Source: Candidatus Hydrogenedentes bacterium ADurb.Bin170 (GTDB lineage Bacteria; Hydrogenedentota; Hydrogenedentia; Hydrogenedentales; CAITNO01). Taken from it: 64,000 bases of DNA. The stretch lies in NCBI GenBank assembly GCA_002070275.1, contig MWCY01000012.1, positions 16,109 through 80,108 on the forward strand. The letters run 5' to 3'. Position numbers and translations under genes: made by a program. Under the pieces are notes generated by a model. It was given only the letters and a program-made list of their open reading frames with translations. It was not told where the DNA came from and did not search any database. Of this stretch, positions 15,557 to 25,042 are shown piece after piece (the first letter of the stretch is position 1; every line of letters begins with the position of its first letter).

Positions 15557-18097
15557 CTATATACGGTTAGGGCGCAGGAATGCCCTACTGCCCAACAGCG
15601 CAATGAAAAGCACCAGAACCGCCAGCAGGGCATAACTGTACGCAGGCACAGCTGCTGTCACCACCAGCACTTCCACGCTGCCACTGGTTATCGTCGTATC
15701 GCTGTCGCTGATTTCCACCCAGTAACGCCCTTCATCCTCAGCAGATGCATTCAGAATCTGGTACACCGGATCATTCGTCCCAACAGGAACGGCGGATTTG
15801 TCCAGCGCCTCACGTTTCCATTGGTAGTTGAGCGTACCGGCACCGCCGCCTGCCTGAACGGAAAGGGTAAACGTACCGCCCTCCGCCACAGAGCCGCCCT
15901 GCGGTTGGGAAGTAATCGTAAGAGAAACAAAAAGCGTGGCAGGAATGGAGTTGATACTATCCGAAGCATCACGCACTTCGACGTAATAACTGCCCGAATG
16001 CTGCCGTCCTGCCTGCGCTATATCCAGTCTCGCAGCGTTCGTACCGACAGGTGCATAAGGCGCAACGCCATTACTGAAATACCACTGGTAGGTCAGTGCA
16101 CCCGATCCGCCGGCTGCCTCCACTTCAAAGAAGAAGGGCTGCCCTGCTGAAACCGTACCGCTTTCCGGCTGTCGGATGAAGGTCAGTGGCATTGAATCCA
16201 CCACGTCGACCAAGGCACCTGCAGAAACAAGCATCTCCGTAACGCTGTCATAAACAACCACATCATAGCTGCCTGCATCGGTATACTGCAGCGAAGGTAT
16301 GACCAGCGTACCGCTTTGGGGCTGCAGCGCCACAGGCAATGCGGCGCCGTCTTTTCTCCAGACAAAGGTGTACGGCAGAATGCCGCCGCTGACTTGTGCC
16401 TGCAGGGTCAGCGTTGTATTGACCAGGAAGGTTCCGCCCTGCGGTTGTTTTGTAAAGGCAAGCCGCGGGTACACACGCAGCTGCCCTGCCGCAGACGTTT
16501 CGGAATCGGGCGGCAATGCACTGTCTGTCACCACGCAGCGATAGGCACCGGCTTTACTGTTCAAGGGGGCATTCAAAACCAGCTGCCCGCTATTCGGCTG
16601 CTCTGCCGGCGCAAGGGCTGATCCGTTGCGCTGCCACACATAATTGTAGGGAGGAACGCCACCGCTCGCCGTCACTTCAAACACAGCCTGCGCCGCATCT
16701 TCATAAAGCGTCACATCGTCAGGCTCTGTCACTGTAAGCGGATAGGAGATCGACAGATCTGCAGCAGGCACAGGGGTGGTAACCAGCCCTTCCGGTGCCA
16801 CGCCGACGCTGTCACTGACCACCACATCATAAGCACCCGCATCAGCGGCGTCCACAGCGTCAAGAGATAGCCACGCACGGCTGGGCGCTCCAAGCGAAAC
16901 ACCGCCTTTTCTCCAGTCATACAGCAGCGTTCCGTGCCCGCCTGACACTTCAACCGTGAAGACGTGGTTTCCTCCGTCAGGAACAGTGGCAGACACAGGC
17001 GCCTGCACCACGCTGAGCGGAGCAGCGGCGTGCACTCTGCAGCCCTGCAGGGTTACCGCCGTCTGGTTCAGCGCGTCTTCAACTTCTACGGTATAGACGC
17101 CGGCATCAGATAGACTCAAGGAAGCTATTTCATAGGTGTCTGCACCCCCGGTCTGCACAACAGTACCGTCTTTTTTCCAGGTCCAGGTGAAAGGCGCAAC
17201 TCCGCCTTCCGTAGCAGCACTCAGCTGCACTGCCTGCCCCGTATAAGCAAAGCGATCCGATTCGGCAAAGTTGATTTCCAGACTGGACGAAAGAACAAGC
17301 ACCGCTCCCGATGGAACCGTAGTCGTCCATACAGCGCCCGCCGGAAGCGCACCCAGCGCATAAGGATTGCCGGAGACAAAAAGGGTAACATCCGTTACCT
17401 CATCAATGCCGTTATTGACAATAAAAATCTGGTCGAAATCCAAAAAGGGCGATGCACCGCCTCTCAAAGCAACCAGCTCCAGTCGGGGAATTCCGGTATG
17501 TGCCGCCTGATATGCGGATTCATTCCAGAAGCCCGGAAGCACAAAGCCGCCGGTCGCAAGCCCGCCTTCCAACTGCGGAAGAAGCGGAATCTGCAGCGCC
17601 GGCGCATAGGGTGCAGATGAACGGAGCCAGCCGTTATTGGTTGTCTGACCGAGGAAAAAGTCGTCCGTAAATGCGGGAGCAGCAGGAGCTGCCAGATTGC
17701 TGATAATGGTAGCGCGGCCGCGCAGTCCGGCATCGGTTCCGCCGGTGTGATTTTGGCAGAGCACTGTGCCAGCGCCTGCCAGCACTACGGAGCCGTGCAG
17801 TTTGACCACACCTGGAGTACCCAGTCCGCCTGTGCCGCCGCCGCCTGATGCACCGCTTGTACCACCAACACCGCCAACACCGCCCCGTGCTCCAGCACCG
17901 CCAGCACCGCCCGTACCGCCGTTGACATAGTTGACATGGCAGCCGTAAAAACTCAGCCACCAGGTACCCGTGAGACCGCCATTGCCCGGGGCACCGCCGG
18001 CGCCATTGTTGCCGGGATCAGTGCCTGGAGTACCGGCCGGCGCCATTGTTGCCGGGATCAGTGCCTGGAGTACCGGCCTGCGCTGATTTCCCTGCAC
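15557..18097 (-). CDS. C-terminal part of frameshifted giant Ig-domain surface protein
   Basis: This open frame continues the gene that starts at 20770; the two parts are separated by three +1 shifts in the Gly-rich region. It holds the end of the Gly-rich tract, a beta-rich segment (about 17700-17300), six Ig-like domains with the pattern (Y/F)xWxxxG...L..A...DAGxYxVxVxD, and a C-terminal hydrophobic helix (AYSYALLAVLVLFIALLGS) ending in a basic tail RAFLRPNRI. That tail layout resembles exosortase- or IPTL-type sorting signals or a simple membrane anchor. The first in-frame ATG, at 18097, lies inside the Gly-rich tract and has no ribosome site, so it is not likely to be an independent gene. 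Confidence 0.75.
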   Translation of the reverse strand: MQGNQRRPVLQALIPATMAPAGTPGTDPGNNGAGGAPGNGGLTGTWWLSFYGCHVNYVNGGTGGAGGAGARGGVGGVGGTSGASGGGGTGGLGTPGVVKLHGSVVLAGAGTVLCQNHTGGTDAGLRGRATIISNLAAPAAPAFTDDFFLGQTTNNGWLRSSAPYAPALQIPLLPQLEGGLATGGFVLPGFWNESAYQAAHTGIPRLELVALRGGASPFLDFDQIFIVNNGIDEVTDVTLFVSGNPYALGALPAGAVWTTTVPSGAVLVLSSSLEINFAESDRFAYTGQAVQLSAATEGGVAPFTWTWKKDGTVVQTGGADTYEIASLSLSDAGVYTVEVEDALNQTAVTLQGCRVHAAAPLSVVQAPVSATVPDGGNHVFTVEVSGGHGTLLYDWRKGGVSLGAPSRAWLSLDAVDAADAGAYDVVVSDSVGVAPEGLVTTPVPAADLSISYPLTVTEPDDVTLYEDAAQAVFEVTASGGVPPYNYVWQRNGSALAPAEQPNSGQLVLNAPLNSKAGAYRCVVTDSALPPDSETSAAGQLRVYPRLAFTKQPQGGTFLVNTTLTLQAQVSGGILPYTFVWRKDGAALPVALQPQSGTLVIPSLQYTDAGSYDVVVYDSVTEMLVSAGALVDVVDSMPLTFIRQPESGTVSAGQPFFFEVEAAGGSGALTYQWYFSNGVAPYAPVGTNAARLDIAQAGRQHSGSYYVEVRDASDSINSIPATLFVSLTITSQPQGGSVAEGGTFTLSVQAGGGAGTLNYQWKREALDKSAVPVGTNDPVYQILNASAEDEGRYWVEISDSDTTITSGSVEVLVVTAAVPAYSYALLAVLVLFIALLGSRAFLRPNRI
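17999..18078 (-). repeat. Perfect 40-bp tandem duplication causing a frameshift
   Basis: 17999-18038 and 18039-18078 are identical 40-bp copies within the Gly-rich coding region. Forty is not a multiple of three. The duplication moves the frame of the upstream sequence (GTPGTDPGNNGAG) into a repeat of the same peptide in the next frame. It is either a recent slippage event or an assembly duplication. Confidence 0.95.
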
Positions 18098-18316
18098 TGC
18101 CTGAAGCAGGGGCGCCGGAAGAAATATCTACGGCACCGCCGAAAGAAAGCAGACCCCGCGCCGCCTGAGGCACCGCCGCCGCCCTGACCGCCGCCCTGGC
18201 CGCCGGCACCACTTCCGCCGCCGCCACCGCCACCGCCGCCATTGCCTGCAGCCAGAAGCAGCGCGTCTGCAGCGATCGTTAATGCGGCATTACCGCCGGC
18301 ATTACCACCCCCGCCA

Positions 18317-20770
18317 TTACCTCCGTTCTGCCCTGTACCGGCATTGCCGCCGGTACCGGTTGCAGCAACACCCCCCACCTGCATCTGCAGGCTGTCCTTC
18401 ATTACCCAAACGCCAGGGACCGCCGCCACCGCCGGGAGCACCGCCGGGACCGGCAGAACCACCATTATTCTGGGATAAAGGAGTGCCTGCCGATCCGGGC
18501 GTTCCTGCAGAACCGCCGGAACCCTGACTGCCGAAGCCAGTCGTCCCGGCGCTGCCGGCAGCACCGACCTTGCCTGCTGCTCCGACCGCACCGTTTGCGC
18601 CTCCTCCTCCCGGCTTGCCCGCTGTACCGGTCGCTCCAACACCTAGTCCATTACCGTAGTCTGTGCTGGGACTTGGGCTGCCTGCACCACCTGCAGCAAC
18701 CGCACCGCCGTTTGCCGAACTGCCGCCAGCGCCGCCGGATACACCTGCACCGCCAGCGCCGCCGGAACCACCTGTCCCGCCACCGGCACGACCGGGCACA
18801 GTACCGGAAACATAAATGGCTGAATCCCAGTACATATCGCCAGAAGCCGCCAGAACAAGCGGGCGGTTGCCCGTTACTGAAACGGTAACCCCGGCGGGCA
18901 CAACGACCCGGGAGAAATTAAATTTGGCAACATCACCATTGGTTGCGGAAAAGACCTGCCCGAAAACGGGAGCGCCGCCATTGATCTGAAATCCGGGTGG
19001 CGTCGAGCCCGTGTTAATGCTCAGCGCCATGCCGGAAGTAAGCACCAGCTCTCCCAGAGAGCCGTCGCTGACATAGAGATCGCCCGGCGCAACAGGTCCT
19101 GAAACATAATTAAAGGCATAGGCATTGTCAGCACCATCCGTATATTGCCCTGCCAGATTCGGCCTGTTAGACGCATCCTGGCACACACCGGCAGGAACGG
19201 AGATTCCGACCGTAATCGGCTCAGAGCGGGTTACCATCACACCAAAGGAATACTGATCACCGCTGCCCGCAAAATTGACAACATGTGCTGTCCCTGCGCC
19301 TGACTTAACCTGCAGAGCGATGTCAGAAGCTACGAATCCGGTAACCGCCTTGTTGAATTTCACCGTGAAAGGCACTGTATCCAGAAGAGAGGGTTCAGGA
19401 ATATCTGCCGTAATCACCGGTACAGGATCACCCCGGTCAATGAGATAGCTTTCGCCTCCATTGAAATTTCCATTGCCGACACCGTCCCCGCCCAGCTCAT
19501 TTAAGTATTTGTCAAAAATGCGTCCTTCGTCAATCAAATCAAGCCGAAGCGTTCCGTTAGGCGCTCCCGAAATATCGACGGTGACAACCCGGGCATTGGT
19601 ATCTTCTGCCCCTGCGATTCCTGTAATCACCGCACCAGACGTTGCAGTTCCCGCAAGGACAAAATCCGCCACTGTGACACCGCGCACCGCCTCATTGAAA
19701 AGAACCGTGAAGGACACCTGGTTCAATGCTGTCGGAGACGGCTGGTTGCGTGTAATGGAGGCAACTGCAGGACCTGTTGTATCGGTAAGCCACCCGGCGT
19801 AGTACTGCATAAGGCAATTGTCAAACAGCAGTTTGTATCCATCGTTGCTGAGATGAATCGCATCCCGCTGATTGCCGTCTGTTTTGTTCATGTAAAAGGA
19901 AGGAGTGCCCCAGCTTACATCGCCACCGGGCATGGGATTGTAATCCGGTGCCATGCCCGGGAAGGGAACCGTATGTGCGCCCCAGATCTGACCTGCAGAA
20001 TTCTTGTAGCCGACGCGCCATTGGATGTTTCCCCAGTTCTGAACATACTCCAGCCGATTAATACCTTGCGCCAGAGATACCAGACGGGGCCCAAGCCCGG
20101 CGAAAAAAAGATTGATCTGATGGTTGTTCGCCCTGTTCTGGTCGAAGTCCCCTACTGAAAATCCCAGCGTATTCGCCAGTATTGCGGAGCCCCAGCTGAA
20201 TTCCTGCATGCCGTAGGTGCAGGTTTCCGTAATGTTCAGATAGTCATAACCGCACAAAAGAATTTTTACATGGGGATGATTGGTGCGAATCCAATTCACC
20301 ACGGCATGCACATCATTGCGAATGGTATCGTACAGCGCCTGTGTTTGCGCGGGCGTCCAGTCCGCACGCCACGCCCACATGTCATTGCCTGAAATGGACA
20401 AATGGATAATGTCGATAGTAGGCCACTTGTTTAAAGACCAGGTGATACGGTCGAGGGAGGGCATATTGCTGTACCCCGGCGGGGAGGGAAATGTGTCTTC
20501 CGGAGGCACCGCGTTGGTTGCCCAGCTGTTGGCTGTTGTGCCGCCCAGAGCGGTATACGTTCCTTCCACCTCGTAAACACCGGCACCAAAATTGCTATTC
20601 AGCACCGTTTGAAAGGAATTCATTTTCCAGGGCCACTGCGCCCAGCTGTCACCCACAAGAAGAATACGCTTGACAGCCAACGCATTCGGGGCAAAAAGCA
20701 GGGATAAAAGAAGCAGAACTGCGGATAAAAAAGCAAGAGAATGTTTGGGGCGCATTGATCTGAACGTCAT
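18317..20770 (-). CDS. SGNH-hydrolase N-terminal part of frameshifted giant surface protein
   Basis: The start at 20770 is chosen because AAGGAG lies 7 bases upstream and a signal peptide follows (MTFRSMRPKHS...NALA). A strong promoter at 20920-20893 excludes starts further upstream. The SGNH/GDSL esterase domain shows block I VGDSW (Ser 42), SGND and a C-terminal D-x-I-H (DAIHLSNDGY). Two SbsA/Big-type Ig-like modules follow (SITRNQPSPTALNQVSFTVLF and IPEPSLLDTVPFTVKFNKAV), then a head-like domain (GDLYVSDGSLGELVLTSG) and a collagen-like Gly-rich tract. The frame ends at 18317 because of an extra base in the C6 run at 18371-18376; with five C the frame continues ADAGGGVAATGTGG. Likely a secreted adhesin with carbohydrate-esterase activity, by inference. 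Confidence 0.8.
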   Translation of the reverse strand: MTFRSMRPKHSLAFLSAVLLLLSLLFAPNALAVKRILLVGDSWAQWPWKMNSFQTVLNSNFGAGVYEVEGTYTALGGTTANSWATNAVPPEDTFPSPPGYSNMPSLDRITWSLNKWPTIDIIHLSISGNDMWAWRADWTPAQTQALYDTIRNDVHAVVNWIRTNHPHVKILLCGYDYLNITETCTYGMQEFSWGSAILANTLGFSVGDFDQNRANNHQINLFFAGLGPRLVSLAQGINRLEYVQNWGNIQWRVGYKNSAGQIWGAHTVPFPGMAPDYNPMPGGDVSWGTPSFYMNKTDGNQRDAIHLSNDGYKLLFDNCLMQYYAGWLTDTTGPAVASITRNQPSPTALNQVSFTVLFNEAVRGVTVADFVLAGTATSGAVITGIAGAEDTNARVVTVDISGAPNGTLRLDLIDEGRIFDKYLNELGGDGVGNGNFNGGESYLIDRGDPVPVITADIPEPSLLDTVPFTVKFNKAVTGFVASDIALQVKSGAGTAHVVNFAGSGDQYSFGVMVTRSEPITVGISVPAGVCQDASNRPNLAGQYTDGADNAYAFNYVSGPVAPGDLYVSDGSLGELVLTSGMALSINTGSTPPGFQINGGAPVFGQVFSATNGDVAKFNFSRVVVPAGVTVSVTGNRPLVLAASGDMYWDSAIYVSGTVPGRAGGGTGGSGGAGGAGVSGGAGGSSANGGAVAAGGAGSPSPSTDYGNGLGVGATGTAGKPGGGGANGAVGAAGKVGAAGSAGTTGFGSQGSGGSAGTPGSAGTPLSQNNGGSAGPGGAPGGGGGPWRLGNEGQPADAGGGCCCNRYRRQCRYRAERR

Positions 20771-20892
20771 CTTAAAGCTCCTTAAAAATGATATAAATAG
20801 GACATATCCCGAATAGTCATTCCGTATCGTCTCGCCGAAGACCGCACAACGCTCTTCTTTGTCCATCTTCAACAGATTTAACATTTTTTTAT

Positions 20893-20920
20893 AGTATAAC
20901 ATAACTTTTTCCCGTGTCAA
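20893..20920 (-). promoter_or_regulatory. Strong promoter of the SGNH/Ig surface-protein gene
   Basis: On the minus strand TTGACA (20920-20915), a 16-base spacer, then TGT-TATACT ending at 20893. It places the transcript start near 20886 and supports the start codon at 20770. Confidence 0.75.
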
Positions 20921-21120
20921 GCAGAAACTGATAAAAACCTCTTGTTTTTACAAGGCAAATGTGCTACTATTTATTATTATTATTAATAAATAAGTTTTCC
21001 GGTTACTACATAATTTGGCTGCATTTATGGTAGAATTGGAATATACACAGAGCACATCAAATTTTTAAAAGGGCTTCGACAGGCGGGTAAACCATTTTTT
21101 TCTGCAGGGAGTTTCTCACA
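20921..21120. other. AT-rich divergent intergenic region
   Basis: The region between the divergent SGNH and REC genes spans 20771-21120 overall. This part holds a short TTA-repeat tract (20971-20993) and, at 21028-21036, an extended -10 TGG-TAGAAT on the plus strand that probably serves the REC gene. Nothing else is recognisable. Confidence 0.5.
21028..21036 (+). promoter_or_regulatory. Extended -10 promoter of the REC-GGDEF-like gene
   Basis: TGG-TAGAAT at 21028-21036, identical to the element before the MKHI cluster (6098-6106). It lies 84 bases before the GTG start at 21121. Confidence 0.45.
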
Positions 21121-22029
21121 GTGGCTACTGTCCTTTGCATAGATCAGGATGAACAATACGGCAGTTTCGTAGGGCTTCATTTGAAAAAAGGCGGGCACTC
21201 CTATATCTACACCCGCTTCGGTGCCCAGGCACTGCCGCTTGCAGAAAAACATGCGCCTGATCTGCTGATTTCAGAAGTGATGCTGCCCGATGTCTGCGGC
21301 TTTGAAATTGCACGGAGGATACGCGCTCACGAAGACCTTCACATGCTCCCCATCATTCTCACGTCCACCATGTGCGAAGAAGACGAGGTGCGTCATGCGC
21401 TGGCGCAGGGTATAGACGGTTTCCTTCCGAAACCTTTCAATCCAGCAGCGCTTTTAACTCTTGTGAAGCATCATCTCACAGAGGTAAAGAATCATCCGCT
21501 GAAAGACACACTCACCGGCTTAAGCGGTCAGAAAAAGATCCGTGCAGAACTGCAGCGGGCCATTGCTTTAAAACATAAATTTTCCGCGCTGTACATTGAA
21601 ATTACGGGCCTGGCAGAATTTGCGCGAAAAGAAAGCGACTCGACCCGGGACAAACTGCTTGTTTACTTTACAAAGGTTCTTGATCGCTGCAGAGAAAAAA
21701 CAGCTGCCTCGCTCTTTCATGCAGGTCATTTCGGAAATGGTCATTTTTTCTGCATCGTTGACGAGGATAAAGCGACCGCACTGGGAGAGCATCTGCAGCA
21801 CTACTGGAAATCGCGCATTGAGAAAGATCTGGCACCGCTCTCTGCCACTTCTGCCGATCTTCCGGGGGGGGCAGAGAAAAACGGTCTCGATCTCATGATT
21901 TACATCACAGGCAATGCGACTTCTTCCAGGCGTTCGGCGCAGGAATATTTCGAAACGCTGGCGCAGCTGCGCAAAAAAGACCAACCCCAGAAAGGCGGCA
22001 TCATTATCGATAACCGCCGTGCCCGCTGA
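21121..22029 (+). CDS. Response regulator-like protein with degenerate REC and GGDEF-type domains
   Basis: The GTG start at 21121 sits right at the beginning of the REC fold (ATVLCIDQD). The acidic pair D8/D10, T81 and the PKPF Lys 104 are kept, but the phospho-acceptor position reads LLISEVMLPD, with Glu 52 in place of Asp. A Glu there often mimics the phosphorylated state. The second domain starts like GGDEF proteins (DTLTGLSGQKKIRAEL) and has the right spacing, but the signature is GNGHF (residues 205-209) instead of GGDEF, so diguanylate cyclase activity is unlikely. 302 residues. No sensor kinase adjoins. The protein may act by protein contacts, as an always-on receiver with an inactive output domain; that is inference. 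Confidence 0.75.
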   Translation: MATVLCIDQDEQYGSFVGLHLKKGGHSYIYTRFGAQALPLAEKHAPDLLISEVMLPDVCGFEIARRIRAHEDLHMLPIILTSTMCEEDEVRHALAQGIDGFLPKPFNPAALLTLVKHHLTEVKNHPLKDTLTGLSGQKKIRAELQRAIALKHKFSALYIEITGLAEFARKESDSTRDKLLVYFTKVLDRCREKTAASLFHAGHFGNGHFFCIVDEDKATALGEHLQHYWKSRIEKDLAPLSATSADLPGGAEKNGLDLMIYITGNATSSRRSAQEYFETLAQLRKKDQPQKGGIIIDNRRAR

Positions 22030-22064
22030 TCTGCGTGCGTGCAGAGAGCAGCCCCTGCCCCCGA

Positions 22065-23033
22065 TCAGACATCCTGATGCAGCCTACGCCGTGTATCCGC
22101 GATCACAGCATCCAGAATTTCATCCAGAGAAACCGCCGGTCTGTATCCGATAGCTGCGTGTATTTTATTCAGGCATGGCTCGCGATGGCGCATATCTTCG
22201 TACCCCGGACCGTACGCCTGATCATAAGGCACATAGCGAATGGAAGAGGAACTGCCGGTACGTTCGATAATCCGCTGCGCCAGATCCTCCATGGAAACGG
22301 CTTCGTTATTCCCTATATTAAATACTTCCCCGCAAATTGATTCTGATTCCATCAGTTTAACCATGGCAGGGACAACGTCCTGCACCGCCGCAAAGCAGCG
22401 TGTCTGCTTTCCGTCACCGTACACCGTAAGGTCTTCGCCAAGCAGCGCCTGGCGGGCAAAGGTCGGAATGACCATGCCGTAGCGTCCGGTCTGGCGGGGG
22501 CCGACCGTGTTGAAAAGCCGTACAAGAACAACAGGATGCCGTTTTTCGCGCCAGTAAGCCAGGGCAAGAAATTCATCGATTTCTTTGGAAGCGGCATAGC
22601 ACCAGCGGTGAAGATGCGTTGCGCCGATCACCCGGTCATCGTCTTCGTGAAAAACAGCACGGGCGCCTTTGCCGTAGACTTCGCTTGTTGAGGTAATGAG
22701 AAGACGGCGTCGGTAGCGGCAGGTTTCTTCCAGGATGGTTTCCGTGCCGCGGATATTATTGACAATGGTCCGGATGGGCTGATTAACGACCAACTGCACA
22801 CCGACGGTAGCAGCGAGATGGTAGACCACATCCACCTCTTTCACCAGATCCCTGACCACATCCTGATTCAGCGTGGAATCAATGACACAGGTTATCTCTT
22901 TCAGGTGCTCAATGTTTTCGAAACGGCCCGTGCTCAGATCGTCAAGCACAAAGACATCATGTTGCTTCTGAATCAGAGACTCGCACAGATGTGAGCCGAT
23001 AAAGCCGGCGCCGCCGGTAACCAGAATGCGCAT
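22065..23033 (-). CDS. NAD-dependent sugar epimerase/dehydratase (extended SDR)
   Basis: Acts on a nucleotide sugar, possibly as a UDP-glucuronate decarboxylase or 4-epimerase type enzyme. The N terminus MRILVTGGAGFIGSHL is a Rossmann GxxGxxG motif, the catalytic motif is Y-A-A-S-K with an upstream TSTSEVYG, and NTVGPRQTGRYGMVIP resembles UDP-glucuronate decarboxylases (NTYGPRM...). The start at 23033 is preferred because AGGAG lies 8 bases upstream and the Rossmann motif begins there; an ATG at 23108 would add 25 unrelated residues. It follows the GntR gene by 179 bp on the same strand but may be a separate unit. Confidence 0.88.
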   Translation of the reverse strand: MRILVTGGAGFIGSHLCESLIQKQHDVFVLDDLSTGRFENIEHLKEITCVIDSTLNQDVVRDLVKEVDVVYHLAATVGVQLVVNQPIRTIVNNIRGTETILEETCRYRRRLLITSTSEVYGKGARAVFHEDDDRVIGATHLHRWCYAASKEIDEFLALAYWREKRHPVVLVRLFNTVGPRQTGRYGMVIPTFARQALLGEDLTVYGDGKQTRCFAAVQDVVPAMVKLMESESICGEVFNIGNNEAVSMEDLAQRIIERTGSSSSIRYVPYDQAYGPGYEDMRHREPCLNKIHAAIGYRPAVSLDEILDAVIADTRRRLHQDV

Positions 23034-23212
23034 GTATTTCTCCTGAACCGCACGGAGGCGGATATGATAGTTGTGCACATGATACCCGCAACCTTCCCGT
23101 TGCGGCAACTTGAGGTATCAGGAGAGACAGACACAGACGAGGGCACCGGAAAAACCGGGCGTCGGAGTTTTCAGCGAAAGGCCGGATGACGCCGCAGTAA
23201 CTCGGCTGCAGG

Positions 23213-23962
23213 TCAATCTTCTTTTGCCTTTTCATCTCCCAGATAAGGTTTGAGAAGGCGCTCGACAAACTGCAGATAGGACTCAAGCACCTCTTTTGCT
23301 TCCTGTTCGTTGGAGAACTCGAAGGCATGCCTCATTTTTCTGAGGTCATCTTCCGTAAAGGAGAAGGGGGGGAAGGAGGTTTCCAGAATCATGGGCAGAC
23401 GCTGGATCACCTGACTCAACGTAATGTACATCAGGTAATAGACATGGTTGTGTGAGGCAAGAACGATGGCCTGAAAAAGTGCGTAGTTGTCGGCACTTTC
23501 ATCCTGGGAGCCTTTTTTCCCGCGATTAAAAAGGATATTATCGATGATCCTGCAAATTTTTCCGAGCTCGCGCGGCTTACGGCGACGCAGCGCAAGCAGC
23601 GTCAGATTCATCAGATAGTGGCGGCGAAACTCCAGTACATCCTTCAGAAACCCGATATTCAAGCTGCCGTCGTTATCCGTAAGCAGCGTGTTGAAAATTT
23701 CAATACCTGCGGTCATATTCAGCTTTTGGGCGTAAATGCCGGATCCGTGCCGGATCTGCACCAGTCCCAAAGCTTCAATACGCTTGATCGCTTCCCGGAT
23801 GGCGTGGCGGTTTACTCCAAATTCTTCCGAGAGCTGGCGTTCGGTAGGCAGTTTTTCCCCTTCTTTGTATTCTCCGTCAATAATACGTCTGCTTAAGACA
23901 CTCGCCATGTGGCTGGACAGTGTTTTACTGGGGATTCTTGCGAGGGCTTCCATGTCTTCCAT
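23213..23962 (-). CDS. GntR/FadR-family transcriptional regulator
   Basis: The N-terminal winged helix (GEYKEGEKLPTERQLSEEFGVNRHAIREAIKRIEALGLVQIRHGSGIYA, given in part) is classic GntR; the C-terminal helical part fits an FCD ligand-binding domain. It lies downstream of a mannonate-type SDR and a HAD phosphatase on the same strand, which suggests it controls hexuronate use, as UxuR/ExuR relatives do. Just upstream of its start an imperfect palindrome, TGTACC-AAA-GGTATCA (23980-23995), could be an autoregulatory operator. ATG 23962 or the in-frame ATG at 23953 are both possible starts. Confidence 0.88.
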   Translation of the reverse strand: MEDMEALARIPSKTLSSHMASVLSRRIIDGEYKEGEKLPTERQLSEEFGVNRHAIREAIKRIEALGLVQIRHGSGIYAQKLNMTAGIEIFNTLLTDNDGSLNIGFLKDVLEFRRHYLMNLTLLALRRRKPRELGKICRIIDNILFNRGKKGSQDESADNYALFQAIVLASHNHVYYLMYITLSQVIQRLPMILETSFPPFSFTEDDLRKMRHAFEFSNEQEAKEVLESYLQFVERLLKPYLGDEKAKED

Positions 23963-24078
23963 TTTTCTTCTTCCAGGGATGTACCAAAGGTATCAGACTA
24001 TGTTCTATGCATATTCAGCATACGAAATGCCGACAATTTTTATGACTGCAACACTCCCTCTTCAAAAGAAAAACACCT

Positions 24079-24981
24079 TTAAGCTTTTTTCCAGGGCGGC
24101 ATCTCGGGCAGGTAGGCTTCGAATTCAGCAAGCAGAGCCGCTCCGTAGTCACCGGCAAAGGTTCCGCTGAAAAAACGCGGTAAACCTTCCAGATGCAGAC
24201 GCTCCCAGGACTTTTCTTCGTCACCTGGATTAATCGGGAAAAACAGAGCATTATTTGCCCGGGCAGCTTTCAGATCACCGAAAGCATCTCCTATCATTAA
24301 CACTTTTCTGCTGTCATATCTTCCCTCGGATGCATGAAAAATATGCTCAGATTTGGTGCCAACTTCCTGCCCATTAATACAAAAGACGTATTTGTCCAGT
24401 CCCTGCTCTTCCCATTCCCGGATCAGTGCTTCACCGGGTGTCTGGGAGCACACCATAATATCGGCTTTGGAAACAGCATCATCCAGACACGTGCGCACAA
24501 AGGGGAAAGGCGGCAAGCCTCCCTGCACGATATCGGTGACGCTGCGGTTTACCTCGAGGCTCCAGCGCAGGGCAATATGCATATCCGGCGCCTCTTCCTC
24601 GCTGTGTGCGTCGCACCAGGCCTGAAGTGCCGGATTCCCCAGTTTTGTTTCCTCTTCGACCCATTTGCGCAGGTTCGGGATAGCGGGCAGCGATATGGCG
24701 CGCGCCTGTACAGCATCCCAGTCCGCCAGCAGATCAAAGGTTTTAATCAGGGCAGGGAATCGGTTGGCACCGCGCCACTTGGAATAAAGATTGACAAACT
24801 CCGCAGCCGCACGGGCAAATTTCGACACGGGCTGCAATTTCCAGTGTTTGATGATATTGGGAATAAAGCATTCTTTGTGCTTGATTTCCATGGTGTCAAA
24901 AGCGCAGCCGTCACTGTCGATGGCTATCAGAAACTCATGGGAAGGCTCATGGTTTTTTAAATGAGCAACAGCATCTGTCAT
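24079..24981 (-). CDS. HAD-superfamily hydrolase with large cap
   Basis: A probable phosphatase of the haloacid dehalogenase fold. Motif I is IDSDGCAFD (nucleophile Asp 22, acid/base Asp 24), motif II is VCSQT, and motif IV is MIGDAFGDLKAA, followed by NPGDEEKSW. A long helical insertion of about 150 residues between motifs I and II would form a C1 cap that sets substrate choice. The start at 24981 is chosen for AAGGAG upstream and because the preceding 12 residues of the longer frame show no similarity pattern. It sits between the mannonate-type SDR (61 bp upstream) and the GntR regulator, so a sugar-phosphate substrate is a fair guess. Confidence 0.8.
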   Translation of the reverse strand: MTDAVAHLKNHEPSHEFLIAIDSDGCAFDTMEIKHKECFIPNIIKHWKLQPVSKFARAAAEFVNLYSKWRGANRFPALIKTFDLLADWDAVQARAISLPAIPNLRKWVEEETKLGNPALQAWCDAHSEEEAPDMHIALRWSLEVNRSVTDIVQGGLPPFPFVRTCLDDAVSKADIMVCSQTPGEALIREWEEQGLDKYVFCINGQEVGTKSEHIFHASEGRYDSRKVLMIGDAFGDLKAARANNALFFPINPGDEEKSWERLHLEGLPRFFSGTFAGDYGAALLAEFEAYLPEMPPWKKA

Positions 24982-25042
24982 GGATTCATCTACTCCTTTA
25001 TAGAAAAAACGCCGCACCTTTCAATGGGCCGCATAAGCAAAC

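Noticed and set aside
20771..20920. Extending the SGNH gene to an ATG at 20920
   Set aside because: A promoter with TTGACA and TATACT lies at 20920-20893, and AAGGAG precedes the ATG at 20770, where a signal peptide starts.
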